Shown one piece after another: positions 8,961 to 20,190 of a stretch of DNA of 64,000 nucleotides. Below the pieces are notes generated by a model. That model saw only the letters and a program-made list of their open reading frames with translations. It was not told the origin of the DNA and ran no database searches. The DNA comes from Gibbula magus (Eukaryota > Mollusca > Gastropoda > Trochida > Trochidae): positions 52,128,551-52,192,550 of the forward strand of contig OW388300.1 of NCBI GenBank assembly GCA_936450465.1, given 5' to 3'. Both the position numbers and the translations under genes were made by a program. The stretch's first letter is position 1. Each line of letters starts with the position of its first letter.

Positions 8961-11205
8961 GGTGAGGGAGGGGAGGAGGAAATGAGAGGGGGGAAGGTGG
9001 AGGAAAGAAGAAGGAGGGGGTGGAGGAAGGAAGAGGGAGAAGGAGGGAGGGGAGGAAGGGAGAGGGAGAAGGAGGGGGGGGGAGGAAGGGAGAGGGAGGA
9101 AGGTGGAGGAACGAAGAGGGAGAGGGAGGAAGGAGGAAATGAGAGGGGAGGAAGGTGGAGGAAAGGACAGGGAGGAAGTTGGAGGAAGGTAGGAAAGGCG
9201 GGAGGAGAAAATGAGAGGGTAGAAAGGAGGAGGAAATGAGAGGGGGAGGGGGGAATGTGGAGGAAATGAGAGGGAGGGAGGGGAGGGAGGGGGAGGAAGA
9301 AAGGGAGATGGAGAGGGAGGGAGGGAGGGAGGGGAGAAAGGGAGAGGGGGGGGAAATGAGAGGGGGGAAGTGGAGGAAAGGAAAGGGAGGGAGGGCAGGG
9401 AGGGGGAGGAAGGGAGGGAGATGGAGAAGAAAGAAGAGCGAGGGGAGAGCGAGGGAGGGAGGGGAGGAAGGTGGAGGAAATGAGAGAGAGGGAGGGAGGG
9501 GAGGAAGGGAGATGGAGAGAGGGAGATGGTGAGGAAGGAAGAGCGAGGGAGGGAGGGGAGGAAGGTGGAGGAAATGAGAGGGAGGAAGGGAGATGGAGAG
9601 GGAGGGAGGAGGAAATGAGAGGGAGGGAGGTAGGGGAGAAAGGGAGAGGGAGGTTGAGGGAGGAGGAAATGAGAGGGGGGAAGTGGAGGAAAGGAGGAGG
9701 AAGGGAGAGGGAGGGAGGAGAAAATGAGAGGAGGGGAAGGTTGAGGGAGGGAGGGGGGGGGAGAGGAGGGAGAGGAGGAGGAGGAAATGAGAGGGAGGGA
9801 GGGAGGGAGGGAGGGGAGAAAGGGAGAGGGAGGTTGAGGGAGGAGGAAATGAGAGGGGGAAGTGGAGGAAAGGAGAAGGAGCGAGGGGAGGAAGGGAGAG
9901 GGAGGGAGGAAAAAAATGAGAGGAGAGGAAGGTTGAGGGAGGGAGGGGGAGGAGAGGAGGGAGAGGAGGAGGAAATGAGAGGGGAGGTAGGTAGAGGAAT
10001 GGAAAGGGCGGGAGAGGGGGAGATGGAGGATGGTAGGAAGTGAGATGTGAGGAAGGTGGAGGAAAGGAGAGGGAGGAAGGGAGAGGGAGGGAGGGGAAAC
10101 TGAGAGGGGAGGAAGGTAGAGAAAGGGAGAAGGAGGGAAGGGGAGGGGAGGAAGGGAGAGGGAGATGGAGGGAGAACCATATGAGAGGGGAGGAAGATGG
10201 AGGAAAGGAAAGGGAGGGAGGGGGAGGAAGGGAGATGGAGAGGGAGGGAGGAGGAAATGAGAGGGAGGGAGGGAGGGAGGGGAGAAAGGGAGAGGGAGGT
10301 TGAGGGAGGAGGAAATGAAAGGGGAGAAGTGGAGAAAAGGAGAAGGAGGGAGGTGAGGACGGGAGAGGGAGGGAGGAGAAAATGAGAGGAGAGGAATGTT
10401 GAGGGAGGAAGGGAGAGGGAGGGAGGGGGGAGAGGAGGGAGAGGCGGAAGAAATGAGGGGGAGGAAGGTGGAGGAATAGAAAGGGCGGGAGAGGGGGGAG
10501 ATGGAGGGTGGTAGGAAGTGAGATGTGAGGAAGGTGGAGGAAAGGAGAGGGAGGGAGGGAGGGGAGGAAGGGAGAGGGAGGGAGGGGAAACTGAGAGGGG
10601 AGGAAGGTAGAGAAAGGGAGAAGGAGGGGAGGGGAGGGGAGGAAGGGAGAGGGAGATGGAGGGAGAAGCAAATGAGAGGGGAGGAAGATGGGAGAAAGGA
10701 AAGGGAGGGAGGGGGAGGAGAGGAAGGGAAAGGGAGGAGGGAATGAGAGGGTAGGAAGGGAGATGGAGGGAGGTAGGAAGAGAGATGTGAGGAAGGAAGA
10801 TTTGAGGAAGGGAAGGAAAAGGAAGGGAAAGGGTGAGTAAGGGAGAGGGAGATGGCAGGATGGGAGAGAGAGTGAGGGGAATGGGGACAGGGAGAGAGGG
10901 TAGGAATGGAGAGAGGGGGAAGGGAGAGAGAGGGAAGGAATGGAGAGAGGGGGGACTGAGAGATATGGGGGGAAAAGGCATAGGAAGAAGGGAGGATGAG
11001 GAAATGCGAGAGGAAGAAAAAAGGGAGATAAGGAAGGATGGGAGAAGGAGAGATGGGATGAATGGAGGAGGGAGAGAGTGGAGAAAGAGAGGAAAGGAAG
11101 GGAGACGGAGAGACGAGGAAGGGGATATGAGAGAGGAAGAAAAGAAAGGGAGAGCGGGGAAGAGAGGAAGGGAGAGGGAGGTTGGGGGATGGGAGATTAG
11201 AGGAT

Positions 11206-11287
<82 letters not shown>

Positions 11288-13021
11288 GAATGGAGATGGG
11301 AGGATGGGGGAGAGAGGGAGGAGGGGAGAGGGGGAGAGGGGAGGAATGGAGAGAGAGGGGGAAGGGAGAGAGAGGGGAGGAATGGAGAGAGAGGGGAAGA
11401 GAGACATAGGAATAGGAAGAAAGGGGGTGAGACAGGAAGAAGAGAAATGGAGAGCGGAGAAGGGAGAGGGAAGGAGGGGGACATGGGAGGGAAGGAAGGG
11501 ACATGGAAGAGAGAGGGGAGGAAGGTTGGGTGAGAGAGGGAAGAAAGTATAAGTGAGGAAGGGAGAAGAGAGGGGAGAGGTAGGGAGACGGAGATAGGGG
11601 AGGAACGGAGAGGGAGGGAGCGGAGGAATGGAGAGGAGAGAGGGAAGGAGGGGAGATTGAAGGAATGGAGAGAGGGGGGAAGTGAGAGAGGGGGAGAAAG
11701 GCATAGGAAGAAAGGAGGAAGGGGAAATGAGAGAGGAAGAAGAGAAATGGAGAGCGGAGAAGGGAGCTAGGGAGAGGGAAGGAAGGGAGATCTGAGGAAC
11801 GGAGATGTGAGGAAGGAGAGGAGAGAGAGGGAGAAGAGAGAGGGAGAGAGGAGGTATGGAGAGAGGAAGAAAAGAGAAGAAGAGGGGAGGAATGGAATGG
11901 AGAGAGGGATGGGGGAAGAGAGAGGGGAGGATGGGAGAGAGGGGGAAGAAGGGAGATGGGAGGATGGGAGAGAGAGTGAGGGAGGAAGGGAGATGGGGAG
12001 AGAGGAGGAATGGAGAGGGAGGGGGAAGGGAGAGAGAGGGGAGGACTGGAGAGTGGAGGAGAAAGACAAGAATAGGAAGGATGGAGGATGGGGGAATTAG
12101 AGAGGAAGAAGAGAAATGGAGAGCGAAGATGGGAGCTAGGGAGAGGGAATGAATGGAGATGTGAGGAAGGGAGATGTGAGGAATGGAGATGTGAGAAAGG
12201 GAGAAGAGAGAGGGGAGGAATGGAGAGAGGAAGAAAAGAGAAGAGGGGAGGAATGGAGAGGATAGAGGGAGGAGAAGAGAGATGGGAGGATGGGAGAGAG
12301 AGGGAGGGGAGGAAGGGAGATGGGAGGATGGGAGAGAGAGGGGAGAGAGACAAGAATAGGAAGAAAGGAGGATGGGGAAATTAGAGAGGAAGAGAAATGG
12401 ATACCGGAGAAGGGAGCTTGGGAGAGGGAAGGATGGGAAGGGAAATGGGAGGGAGGATGGGAGATGGAAGAGAGAGGGGGAGAAATGGAGGGTGAGAGAG
12501 GGAAGAAGGTATATGTGAGGGAAAGAGATGGAGGAATGGAGATGTGAGAAAGGGAGAAGAGAGAGGATAGGAAGGGAGACGAGAGTAAGGGAGAGGGGGA
12601 GAAGGGAGGAATGATGAGGAGAGGTGGAGGGGGGTGGGAGAGAGAGCATAGAAGAAGTATGGGAGAAAGGAGGATGGGAGAGAGAGGGGGGGAAGGCATA
12701 GGAAGAAAGGAGGATGGGGAAATGAGAGAGGAAGAAGAGAAATTGAGAGCGGAGAAGGGAGCTAGGGAGAGGGAAGGAAGGTAGATGTGAGGAATGGAGA
12801 TGTGAGGAAGGGAGAGGAGAGGGGAGGAAGGTAGAAGAAAGAGGAGAGGGAGGGAGAGGGAGAGGGGAGGAATGGAGAGGGAGGGAGCGGAGGAATGGAG
12901 AGGGGAGAGGGAGAGGAAGAGAGAGGGGGAGGAAGGGAGATTGGAGGATAGGAGAAGAGATAGGGGAGGAAGGGAGAGGTAGAGGGAAAGAGGGGAGGAA
13001 TGGAGAAGGGATAAGTGAGAG
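8961..13021. repeat. 4-kb purine (G+A) tract
   Basis: The plus strand is almost entirely G and A (GGGAGG, GGAAATGAGAGG, GGAAGGTGGAGG motifs) for about 4.06 kb. It is built of degenerate repeats with longer periodicity: the block GATGGAGGATGGTAGGAAGT at 10021 recurs 478 bp later, and blocks ending GGAGAAGGGAGCTAGGGAG recur between 11.74 and 12.78 kb. Frames of up to 1370 residues on the minus strand translate only to Ser/Pro/Leu/Phe low complexity and exist because stop codons need T or A in positions this composition cannot supply. They are not genes. Confidence 0.95.
11209..11285. repeat. (GA)n microsatellite
   Basis: An uninterrupted AG dinucleotide run of about 77 bp lies inside the purine tract and splits its two compositional halves. 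The left half is richer in GGGAGG, the right half in GAGAGAGG and GGAATGG. Confidence 0.97.
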
Positions 13022-13022
13022 A

Positions 13023-13166
13023 TATATACCCATACTTTTCCGAGTGTATCGAATGATACCCTACACTTTTCCCCGTGGGGCCCTTACGAGGCGGAGCCGA
13101 GAAAGGCTCCAACGGGGAAAACTGTAGGGTATCATTTGATACACGAGGAAAGTATGGGTATATCTG
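13023..13166. repeat. Imperfect palindrome with inner hairpin
   Basis: Arms of about 52 bp begin ATACCCATACTTTTCC and end GGAAAGTATGGGTAT, with few mismatches. The spacer holds its own hairpin (GGAGCC...GGCTCC) in a GC-rich loop. It lies directly at the end of the purine tract and just before the TIR element at 13169. It resembles a foldback/MITE-type insertion. Confidence 0.75.
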
Positions 13167-13168
13167 TC

Positions 13169-13909
13169 TTATACCCCACTTACGGTCGAGTGTAAGCGGA
13201 TACTATTTCATAATATTTCTAAACAAATACAGCTGTAAACAAGCTTGTGCATGAAAGGCACAACCAAAATACCGCCTCGTTTGTGACAACTTAGTCCGTG
13301 CTGCGTTGTATGGTTACCCATGTTTGGGGCTCGAAATCTTATTGATATGGCCCAATGACGGCATTGTCAGCGCAGATGCACGTACATCTTGCTGATATGT
13401 ACAGCTAACGCTACAAACAGCATGGCTAATGTCAACGTGGCCAAAGTTTAGAGAAAACAGAAACAACTTTCAGTATGTTAAAGATATTTTGCACCCAAAA
13501 TTAAATTACATTCTTACATAAAAAGAAAAACATAAATTTGTGATATTAGTTCACGCATTATAAGAACCTTATTCATTTGGTCATGAAAAAATGTTCAGAG
13601 TTTCAACTGGCTTCGTGATGTAATGATTAGGTCGTTCGGCCAGAAAGCAACAGGACACGGGTTCGATCCCAGGTTCCTTATATGTTCATTTATAATCTGA
13701 CATTTTATAAAGTATCATCACTTGGAATTTGGAAATTTAGAACATTGACTACATTGTTTCTCAGTTGTTAAAATTGTAAGTATATTAGAAAAGTGTAGTT
13801 ATATCAGAAAAAAGTATAGGTATATCAGAAAAAGTGTAGGTGTATCGGCTAATACACCTACACTTGTTACAAAAGAAACCATAGCAACGAGACCTGAAGT
13901 GGGGTATAA
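13169..13909. mobile_element. 741-bp TIR element inserted in the purine tract
   Basis: The left end reads TTATACCCCACTTACGGTC and the right end is the reverse complement of TTATACCCCACTTCAGGTC. The purine tract stops before 13022 and resumes exactly at 13910, so the palindrome and this element together interrupt one ancestral tract. The right 180 bp match 8085-8275 inverted. A tRNA-like segment is inside. There is no transposase, and no target duplication beyond a possible TA is clear. Confidence 0.55.
13605..13685 (+). repeat. tRNA-derived SINE head or tRNA pseudogene
   Basis: TGATGTAATGATTAGGTCG resembles a tRNA A box/D arm, and GGGTTCGATCCCAGG is a perfect B box/T arm, at a tRNA-like distance. 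The acceptor stem does not close well and the anticodon arm is not convincing. A SINE promoter or dead tRNA is therefore more likely than a working tRNA gene. Confidence 0.55.
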
Positions 13910-14150
13910 TGGAGGGGGGAAGGGAGGAATTGAGAGGGAGGGAGCGGAGGAATGGTGGGGGGAGAGGGAAGAGGGAGATAATTGGTGATGGGAAAGAGAG
14001 AGAAGGGAGGACTGGAAGAGGTGATGGGGTAGGAAGGGAGAAGGAGGGAGGGAGAGGGAGAGAGGAGGAAGGGGAAATGAGAGAGGACGAATAGAAAGGG
14101 GAAGCGAAGAAGGGAATGGGAGAGATGATGACGGGAGGGGGGAAAAGGAC
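13910..14150. repeat. Distal remnant of the purine tract
   Basis: G+A-rich sequence of the same type as 8961-13021 (GGGAGGAATTGAGAGGGAGG) continues here with more substitutions. It is separated from the main tract by the inserted elements at 13022-13909. Confidence 0.8.
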
Positions 14151-14780
14151 AGTGTACCACGGATAACCACTGTAATGTTTCTAATTGATCCACATCTTTG
14201 TTGAACATACGAATACATGTCCAGCCGTTTTAACAGCTCTATACTGTAGGTAAAATCCTATGTACAACATGAACACAGTCATGATTAAATATTCATTACG
14301 TCCCGTTAACATTGAAATCGCAGACAGTGTTTGTAGAATAAAAGTCATAAATTCTAATTCACAGTTGTAATCCGACTTTGAGAAACAATGCTGCGACTAC
14401 AAGAACATGTACATCGAACAGGTGTATTAGTTCCAGTACATGAGAATAGGGTTCACTTTGTAAAACACGTTCCATTTCCATGATTAGGTAACCAAATGCA
14501 TATAACACTGTCACGGGTCTCCGGCATATCTACAGTATACATTAAAAGGTTTCTCAAAATGCACCATAAAATATATGTATCTTTATATATCTTATATATT
14601 CATGTATTAATCTTCTGATTAGGTTGAACACAAAGCATACTGGTCTCTGTTATTTGTAACGCTGCAGGACTTTAGTATAACGTTGCAAACAAGGTAGTTC
14701 AGTGCAGTTCTCGTGGTTTGCTAGTTCCAGCCGATGCTCGCAGGTTTCACCGCAATACGTAACCACATGGTGTTGCAGGA
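14151..14780. other. Unique stretch, nothing recognised
   Basis: No gene, exon signal pair or repeat could be supported. Confidence 0.5.
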
Positions 14781-14784
14781 TTTC

Positions 14785-14875
14785 TCCCTGCAATAATACA
14801 AGCAGCCGTGATATGCGTGAAATACTATTGAAAGCGGCGTTAAACTCCACATCACCTCACCTCAACGCAAACAAG
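14785..14875 (+). repeat. Mollusc-type SINE 3' tail
   Basis: The sequence reads GCAGCCGTGATATGCGTGAAA, then TATTGAAAGCGGCGTTAAAC, then a CACCTCACCTCAAC tail. From general knowledge, a very similar 'gtgatat..gaaatattg.tgaaag.ggcgttaaac' core with a CACTCA-type tail is widespread in mollusc genomes. The short frames across it (14650-14850 minus, 14702-14974 plus) are not genes. Confidence 0.6.
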
Positions 14876-14879
14876 GACA

Positions 14880-16250
14880 GCCGTTACCTAGTTTATAACT
14901 TACTGTCCAGTATACATCATTTTATGGATAATCTAAAACTCAGATGCAATGCCCTTGTTATACATTGCCGTTAGGGGATTTTAAGTACTTCAAGAACCAT
15001 TGAGTATTTTTCATAATATTTGATTGTGCTTTCATACGTGCCGAAAGACTACATGTGCTGATAAAACTTCAAATACTTTCACTTGACATGCATATTTGTA
15101 CCCTATCGCCAAACGTATGATAATTATTTTATTGTTGATAATTTATTATGATAATTTATCATGTTTTTTGGAAGCGAAAACTCAATCTTTTTTAGCATTA
15201 ACAAATATGTCTCAAAAGTTGCAACATATATTTTGTAATAAAAAATATGCATGTTATCAGTATGTTGATGATGATTTAGTGACAAAAAGTGGATATGTGT
15301 CGATCTATCATAATCTGAGAGTTCTATTCAAGGTCACGGCAAACCTTAGAATTGTCAGCATGATGACTTGCTTGTTAAGCTTTCCAGCTGGATATCTCAA
15401 GGACATTCGCTGGTTTCTCTTCATATCTTCCCCAAAGGTCATCACAGAGTTACCTAAGAGAAAATTACCTGTCGACATTTAGTTTGTAAAATTTGCTTAT
15501 ATGATTATGACAGTACATAAACTACACAAATACGGTTCGGTCTTCAAGGACACTTACGCGGGTTACAAAATGTCACCTACCCCTCGGTTCAGTTTGACAA
15601 CTTATAATGCCTCTCGCAAAGCTTTAATAATTTTGGGACATGAACAGATTATCGCCATTGGATTCATTCTCTTACCAAAGAGGTTACTACCTTCATATTT
15701 TCATATGTTCTACCGTTACCTCTGTTACATAATATATGAGATATATCACTATTTTATCATCATCCCTTAGCGGCGAAAGTTTGCATCATTAGTAAATACT
15801 TATTTTCTTCCAATCAAACATCGGTTTCCATGTATAACCGTATTCTCTCTTGTGAACAATATGTGCGGGTTGGACGGATGTAGCAGCTCTGGTTTTTTCA
15901 ACAGTCACGAAATGTTCAGTTTAAAACTTTATAGATCGTTCACGGAGTTTTGTCTGCACATTGTCATATGAAATTTATATTTTCGCAAACAAGCGTTATA
16001 CTTATTTATTACCCATATGGTTGAAAATAATCGAGTTAATATTTTTTATATGAGATCAAGTGCACATATCACGTTTCCCTAGCAACCATTGTTTCACCGC
16101 GACCTCCCGTATTTTGTCGTCTGTGACGTCATACAACGATTGTTCGTGACGTCACTGTAGCTTGCCGTGGCAAGATGAGTGGGCCGTTTCCTGGCTATTT
16201 TACGCGAAGCAGAGGGAATAAAATGGGTAATAAAGAAATTATAACACTCG
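14880..16250. other. AT-rich stretch, no supported gene
   Basis: Frames of 128 and 89 residues at 15096-15482 and 15501-15770 have no recognisable domain, signal or repeat, and the AT-rich codon use of random frames. Host exons cannot be excluded. CRE-like TGACGTCA motifs occur near 16125 and 16149. Confidence 0.4.
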
Positions 16251-16364
16251 AAAGTGTGTCATATGACTTTGACGAAACTCGTGCAAATTTGTGTATAACC
16301 CTCGCTCTCGCTCGGGCAATACAAAAATTCACACTCGTTTCGTAAAAGTCATATGACACACTTC
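16251..16364. repeat. Palindrome (AGTGTGTCATATGACTTT arms)
   Basis: About 45-bp arms (AGTGTGTCATATGACTTTGACGAA.. and its complement) flank a short CG-rich centre (CCTCGCTCTCGCTCGGGCAA). The structure resembles short foldback elements common in marine invertebrate and fish DNA. It is non-coding. Confidence 0.75.
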
Positions 16365-16924
16365 CTCGGGTAATAATCTCTATATCTACTTACGCAGAAT
16401 TTCTGTCTATCGTATAGTTGCTACGGGCCATTCTGGATTTTCGAACATTTACACGAGCATATCGTTTGGCGTATTTAGTGTATTGTTCGGAGTTTGCTAT
16501 TTGCATTTCCAAACACACACACGGCTAAATGGTTTTACATTTATTGCTTAATGTATATCTGTATCGGTTTTATCGAGGACAGTATTTCGAAAACGTATTT
16601 AACATTGATAATAATAAGATGGTTCATTCCAAACGATTCGCTTTGTACTTGTGGCATTGATACTGTAATTCCTGTTATGATTAGTACCTGGGAACGTACA
16701 GGTTATTTCAGATCCATTGACCACCATTTCAATACATTGGAGCAAATCCGGCGAACATACAAAATAATCGTTGGCACTGGCGCCTTGACTCGAAAGTAAT
16801 TAAAAATCACCGTATACTCTTCTGTTAATAATAAACAGTTGAAATGCATAACATGTATATAGCAGTTTCGGTCAAAATGTGTATGTAGATATACCGCGAT
16901 ACTTTCGATTAAGAAAATCATCAT

Positions 16925-17152
16925 GTAGAAATATTCGGAGGTTTATCTACATCATCATCTTCAGGAATGGCAAGTGTCTACGTAGAATATCATCATGTAC
17001 AGTTAGGCAAGAAACAAAGTACCCCCTTTCTAGAAATTTCTAAAAAAAATTCTAGTGCGTATCTAGAAAGTTTCTAGTGCGTATCTAGAAAGTTTCTAGA
17101 AAGTTTCTAGAAAATTTCTAGAAATTTCTAGAAATTTCTAGAAATTTCGAGT
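16925..17152 (+). repeat. Single 72-bp repeat unit joined to a TCTAGAAA minisatellite
   Basis: One copy of the 72-bp unit that is tandemly repeated at 39374 (16925-16997, 'atattcggaggtttatctac...') is followed after about 30 bp by an array of CTAGAAA and TTTCTAGTGCGTATCTAG units. The array ends in CGAGTTTTTATTTTTTACG. The same three modules occur at 39180-39710, but there the 72-bp part is flipped relative to the array. Confidence 0.8.
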
Positions 17153-18484
17153 TTTTATTTTTTACGAGATATCTAAACTATTTTGGTTTATTCTGAAACT
17201 GCTGATTAACTTTAACACACATTTTTAAAATCAACTTTATAACTTTATTAGAAAAGCGGATATTTGATGTTGAAGTTTTCCTACTCTACCATGCTTCCTC
17301 ATTATAACGCTCCTTGTCTGCCTTCAGTCATGCATGGCTGACACGCTAATTAACGAATGAGCACTGAAGAAATAAGCTGATTAGGAACTATGCATTTACA
17401 TATACATGTATGTCGTTATTTCATTTACACAATTATGCATTTATCATACTTTCTTTTCCCCTGGTATATGCTCTATTACATTTTTTACCTGACATACTGT
17501 TTCCTCGATGTGAACATCCATTCATTTGTTCAACTATAAAGTCCGATAAATTACAAGGGCATTCAACTGCGTATAGAAGATATGATTTAAACTTCCATTG
17601 CATTAGAATTCGATTAATTTCCCGATCTGTTTTACATTTAAGCGAATGCAATAGTGGGGATAAAGACAAATATGTAAGTGGTTACTATTCTAATATTAAT
17701 TCAAATACTAAATTGTTTCTTTTGTATTCTTTTCAATTGCTGGATATCAGATGTATGTCATAACTGCAGTACGCCAGACAGATGTCTTCTCAAAAAAATA
17801 ATATTTTATATGGATAAAGTTGTCTTTTATTACATGTATATACATAATATAATACATAATATACAGGACTTACATTTTCCAAATGGTTGTATATGAATGT
17901 ATAATGAATTCCTTTATTGAAGTGTACTGTCAATAACGCATATCCATTTGAATATCGGTTTAATCCTAACATTTGTCCCAACTTATAAGTTCATAATAAT
18001 CTGTGTCGACTGCATCGTGCTTAAATTGCAATGTCCTTTTAGATAATTTGATTGTGAAATAAAGAGAAACAATTGAAGTTGTCTTTATATTTTAATCTCG
18101 TATCAATTTGTAAATTTTTATTGAGTATATGTTAACAATTGGTTATTCTGGATATGGGGGAAGCTGCGTGCGCAGGTACGAAACTATTACGATTACAAAA
18201 CTTATTTCTGCCCCGTGGATAACATCTTTGTGAAGGTTATGTAAGAACAAAATCAATGTCCGGTGGCTAATTCATTATATCTCTAAAATATTAAACGTAA
18301 AACAAAATGTAGTAAAACATGGGTTTTATCCTCAACTTAATCCGTGCATTTGAAAAGACTTCACGTGGAATACATTAGATAACAAAATTCGTATGTTAAG
18401 ATGCTGTTTACAAAACATATTGTTTTCTTAATTTTGTAAAGTTTTAAAATCAATTTCAATATATATGAAGGAGAACAAATTATG
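17153..18484. other. AT-rich stretch, no supported gene
   Basis: Frames up to 117 residues (17410-17763) show no recognisable features. Nothing structured was seen. Confidence 0.45.
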
Positions 18485-18598
18485 AGGATATACAGCTTCT
18501 TTATTGCACAAGTGCGACGTTTCGATGTAGATTCTAACACCGTTATCAATTACATCGAAACGTCGCATTCCTACAATAAAGAAGTTGTACAGTATATC
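18485..18598. repeat. Palindrome made of two Penelope-like tails
   Basis: Arms 18485-18528 and 18551-18598 are inverted copies of ACATCGAAACGTCGCA..AATAAAGAAGTTGTAC around a 22-bp centre. The GAAACGTCG plus AAAGAAGTTG order matches the element end at 50331-50370. The 96-residue frame at 18482-18772 starts inside it and is probably chance. Confidence 0.65.
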
Positions 18599-19880
18599 CA
18601 TAAAACTCGTTCTCCTTTATCTAACCAACTTCTAAATGCCATTGAAAGAAGTTCAATGTATATGTTCAAGAATCACTGGATGGAAATGAGCACCTTTCAC
18701 GTTTTAAACGACTGTTATAACAATTTCTCTTTAACGATAACTACTAAAAACTACTGTCGGAGATGCAAGTGAATATATATTTTCAATAATTTATATATTA
18801 AAGATAAGATTAAATCAATTTTGAATTACCCAAACACGAACACATACTGTTGATAGCAGTAAAGGGATGCATGCGAAGTCTACATTAAACATGTTCTTAA
18901 TCAATTGATTTGTTTGCAATTTCGGGTACTCGCTCAATACGATACACTGTTTTATCAAGGACATCTTACGATGGTGATGGATTATATTTACGAATAGCTT
19001 TTTTCACACAAGTGTCCTTCCCCTTAGAAATAGCTTGCGTTGAGTCAATTTTAAAGAGGCGTTATCACAATATACTCCCAAGTTTGCATTCAAATGAAAT
19101 AAAAAATAAATATACCACTTTTTCTAAAATCTCAGACTTTTTAGCGTTTACCCATGAAGTTAGTGAACCGTATCTACTGAACATTCCAGTGACCACTTGA
19201 GTATATCTCTGAGTTAACTACACACGTGTAAATTTATTCAGATTGATGTAACAGTATTGGCGACAATACACATCCATACGTATTTATAAATTGGTTTATT
19301 GTAATAGCCGCACAGACTTCCCCCTTGCAATACACACCTATCCCAGTATATCCAGGCTTGCATATACTATTTAACTCGTTAGGAGCGAGATTTGGCTCCT
19401 CACAGGATGACTAGTGATGGCAATTAGATACTATAATACTGTACTGTATACACTGATTCCTTTAGAATTTTGTGTGAGAGCTTAATGGATAATGTGTGTC
19501 TTTTTTTAATTCAAAGTTGATAATATTGCTAAATATAAATGTTACTACAGCACTGAAACAGTTTAACAAGACAACTTAAAATTCGAATTATTATAGACAT
19601 GCAGATTGTGTCTTCATATTTGTATAAACTAAAATGGCTTACATGTATGTTCGATGTCTGACGGCAAGATATATTTTATGATAAATACGATGTTTAATCA
19701 ATGTTTTTTTTTTACGGTTAAATTCTTATTGTTTCACATAAATCAAACGAATAGCAAATGTGGTCGATCACTGAGGATCGTACCCGTCTATCCATGACCT
19801 CATGATATACAGCACAATACAATTAAATATATATATATACACATATAAAGAGGATAACTGTCCTTCTTGTCGATCATGAT
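18599..19880. other. AT-rich stretch, no supported gene
   Basis: No domain, RNA gene or repeat recognised. The frame at 18910-19200 is of chance length for this composition. Confidence 0.45.
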
Positions 19881-19882
19881 TT

Positions 19883-20011
19883 CTTGACTTATACCATGAT
19901 TATCTCATCGAGTGAGGTGCAAAGTTTATATTTTCGCTTGCAGCAAAGGCGCAAGTGAGAATATACTACTCTTCTACCTCACGAGATGAGATTAACATGG
20001 TATTTGTCAAG
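19883..20011. repeat. Palindrome immediately beside the DIRS insertion
   Basis: Imperfect arms of about 58 bp (TACCATGATTATCTCATCG ... and CGAGATGAGATTAACATGG) surround GCAGCAAAGGCGC. The right arm ends 15 bp before the first base of the DIRS element, so the retroelement landed at the edge of a foldback. Confidence 0.7.
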
Positions 20012-20048
20012 AATTGACAGATATTCTATTATTTAATTACTAACCTCC

Positions 20049-20190
20049 GACAAGTCACCTTAGCCTTATAGCCATATAACATGTAATCGACTCATTCCCA
20101 CAGAAGTAATGAAACATCATTACACAGATCAATCGGAGTTACCCGCCCCTCACTAGTCCACTGGGTGGCGTGACCTGTCATTCACATTAC
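20049..20190 (+). repeat. DIRS left inverted terminal repeat
   Basis: These 142 bp (GACAAGTCACCTTAGCC ... CATTCACATTAC) are the near-perfect reverse complement of 26193-26334. The outer extension 20026-20048 (CTATTATTTAATTACTAACC...) is unique to this end and is found only as a complement in the internal region at 26061-26083. Confidence 0.93.

Noticed and set aside
8875..13112. Very long minus-strand frames (up to 1370 residues) rich in Ser, Pro, Leu and Phe
   Set aside because: They arise from the purine composition, exist in several frames at once and show no codon structure or domain.
15096..15770. Frames of 128 and 89 residues as host genes
   Set aside because: No domain, signal, splice context or biased codon use that would separate them from chance frames.
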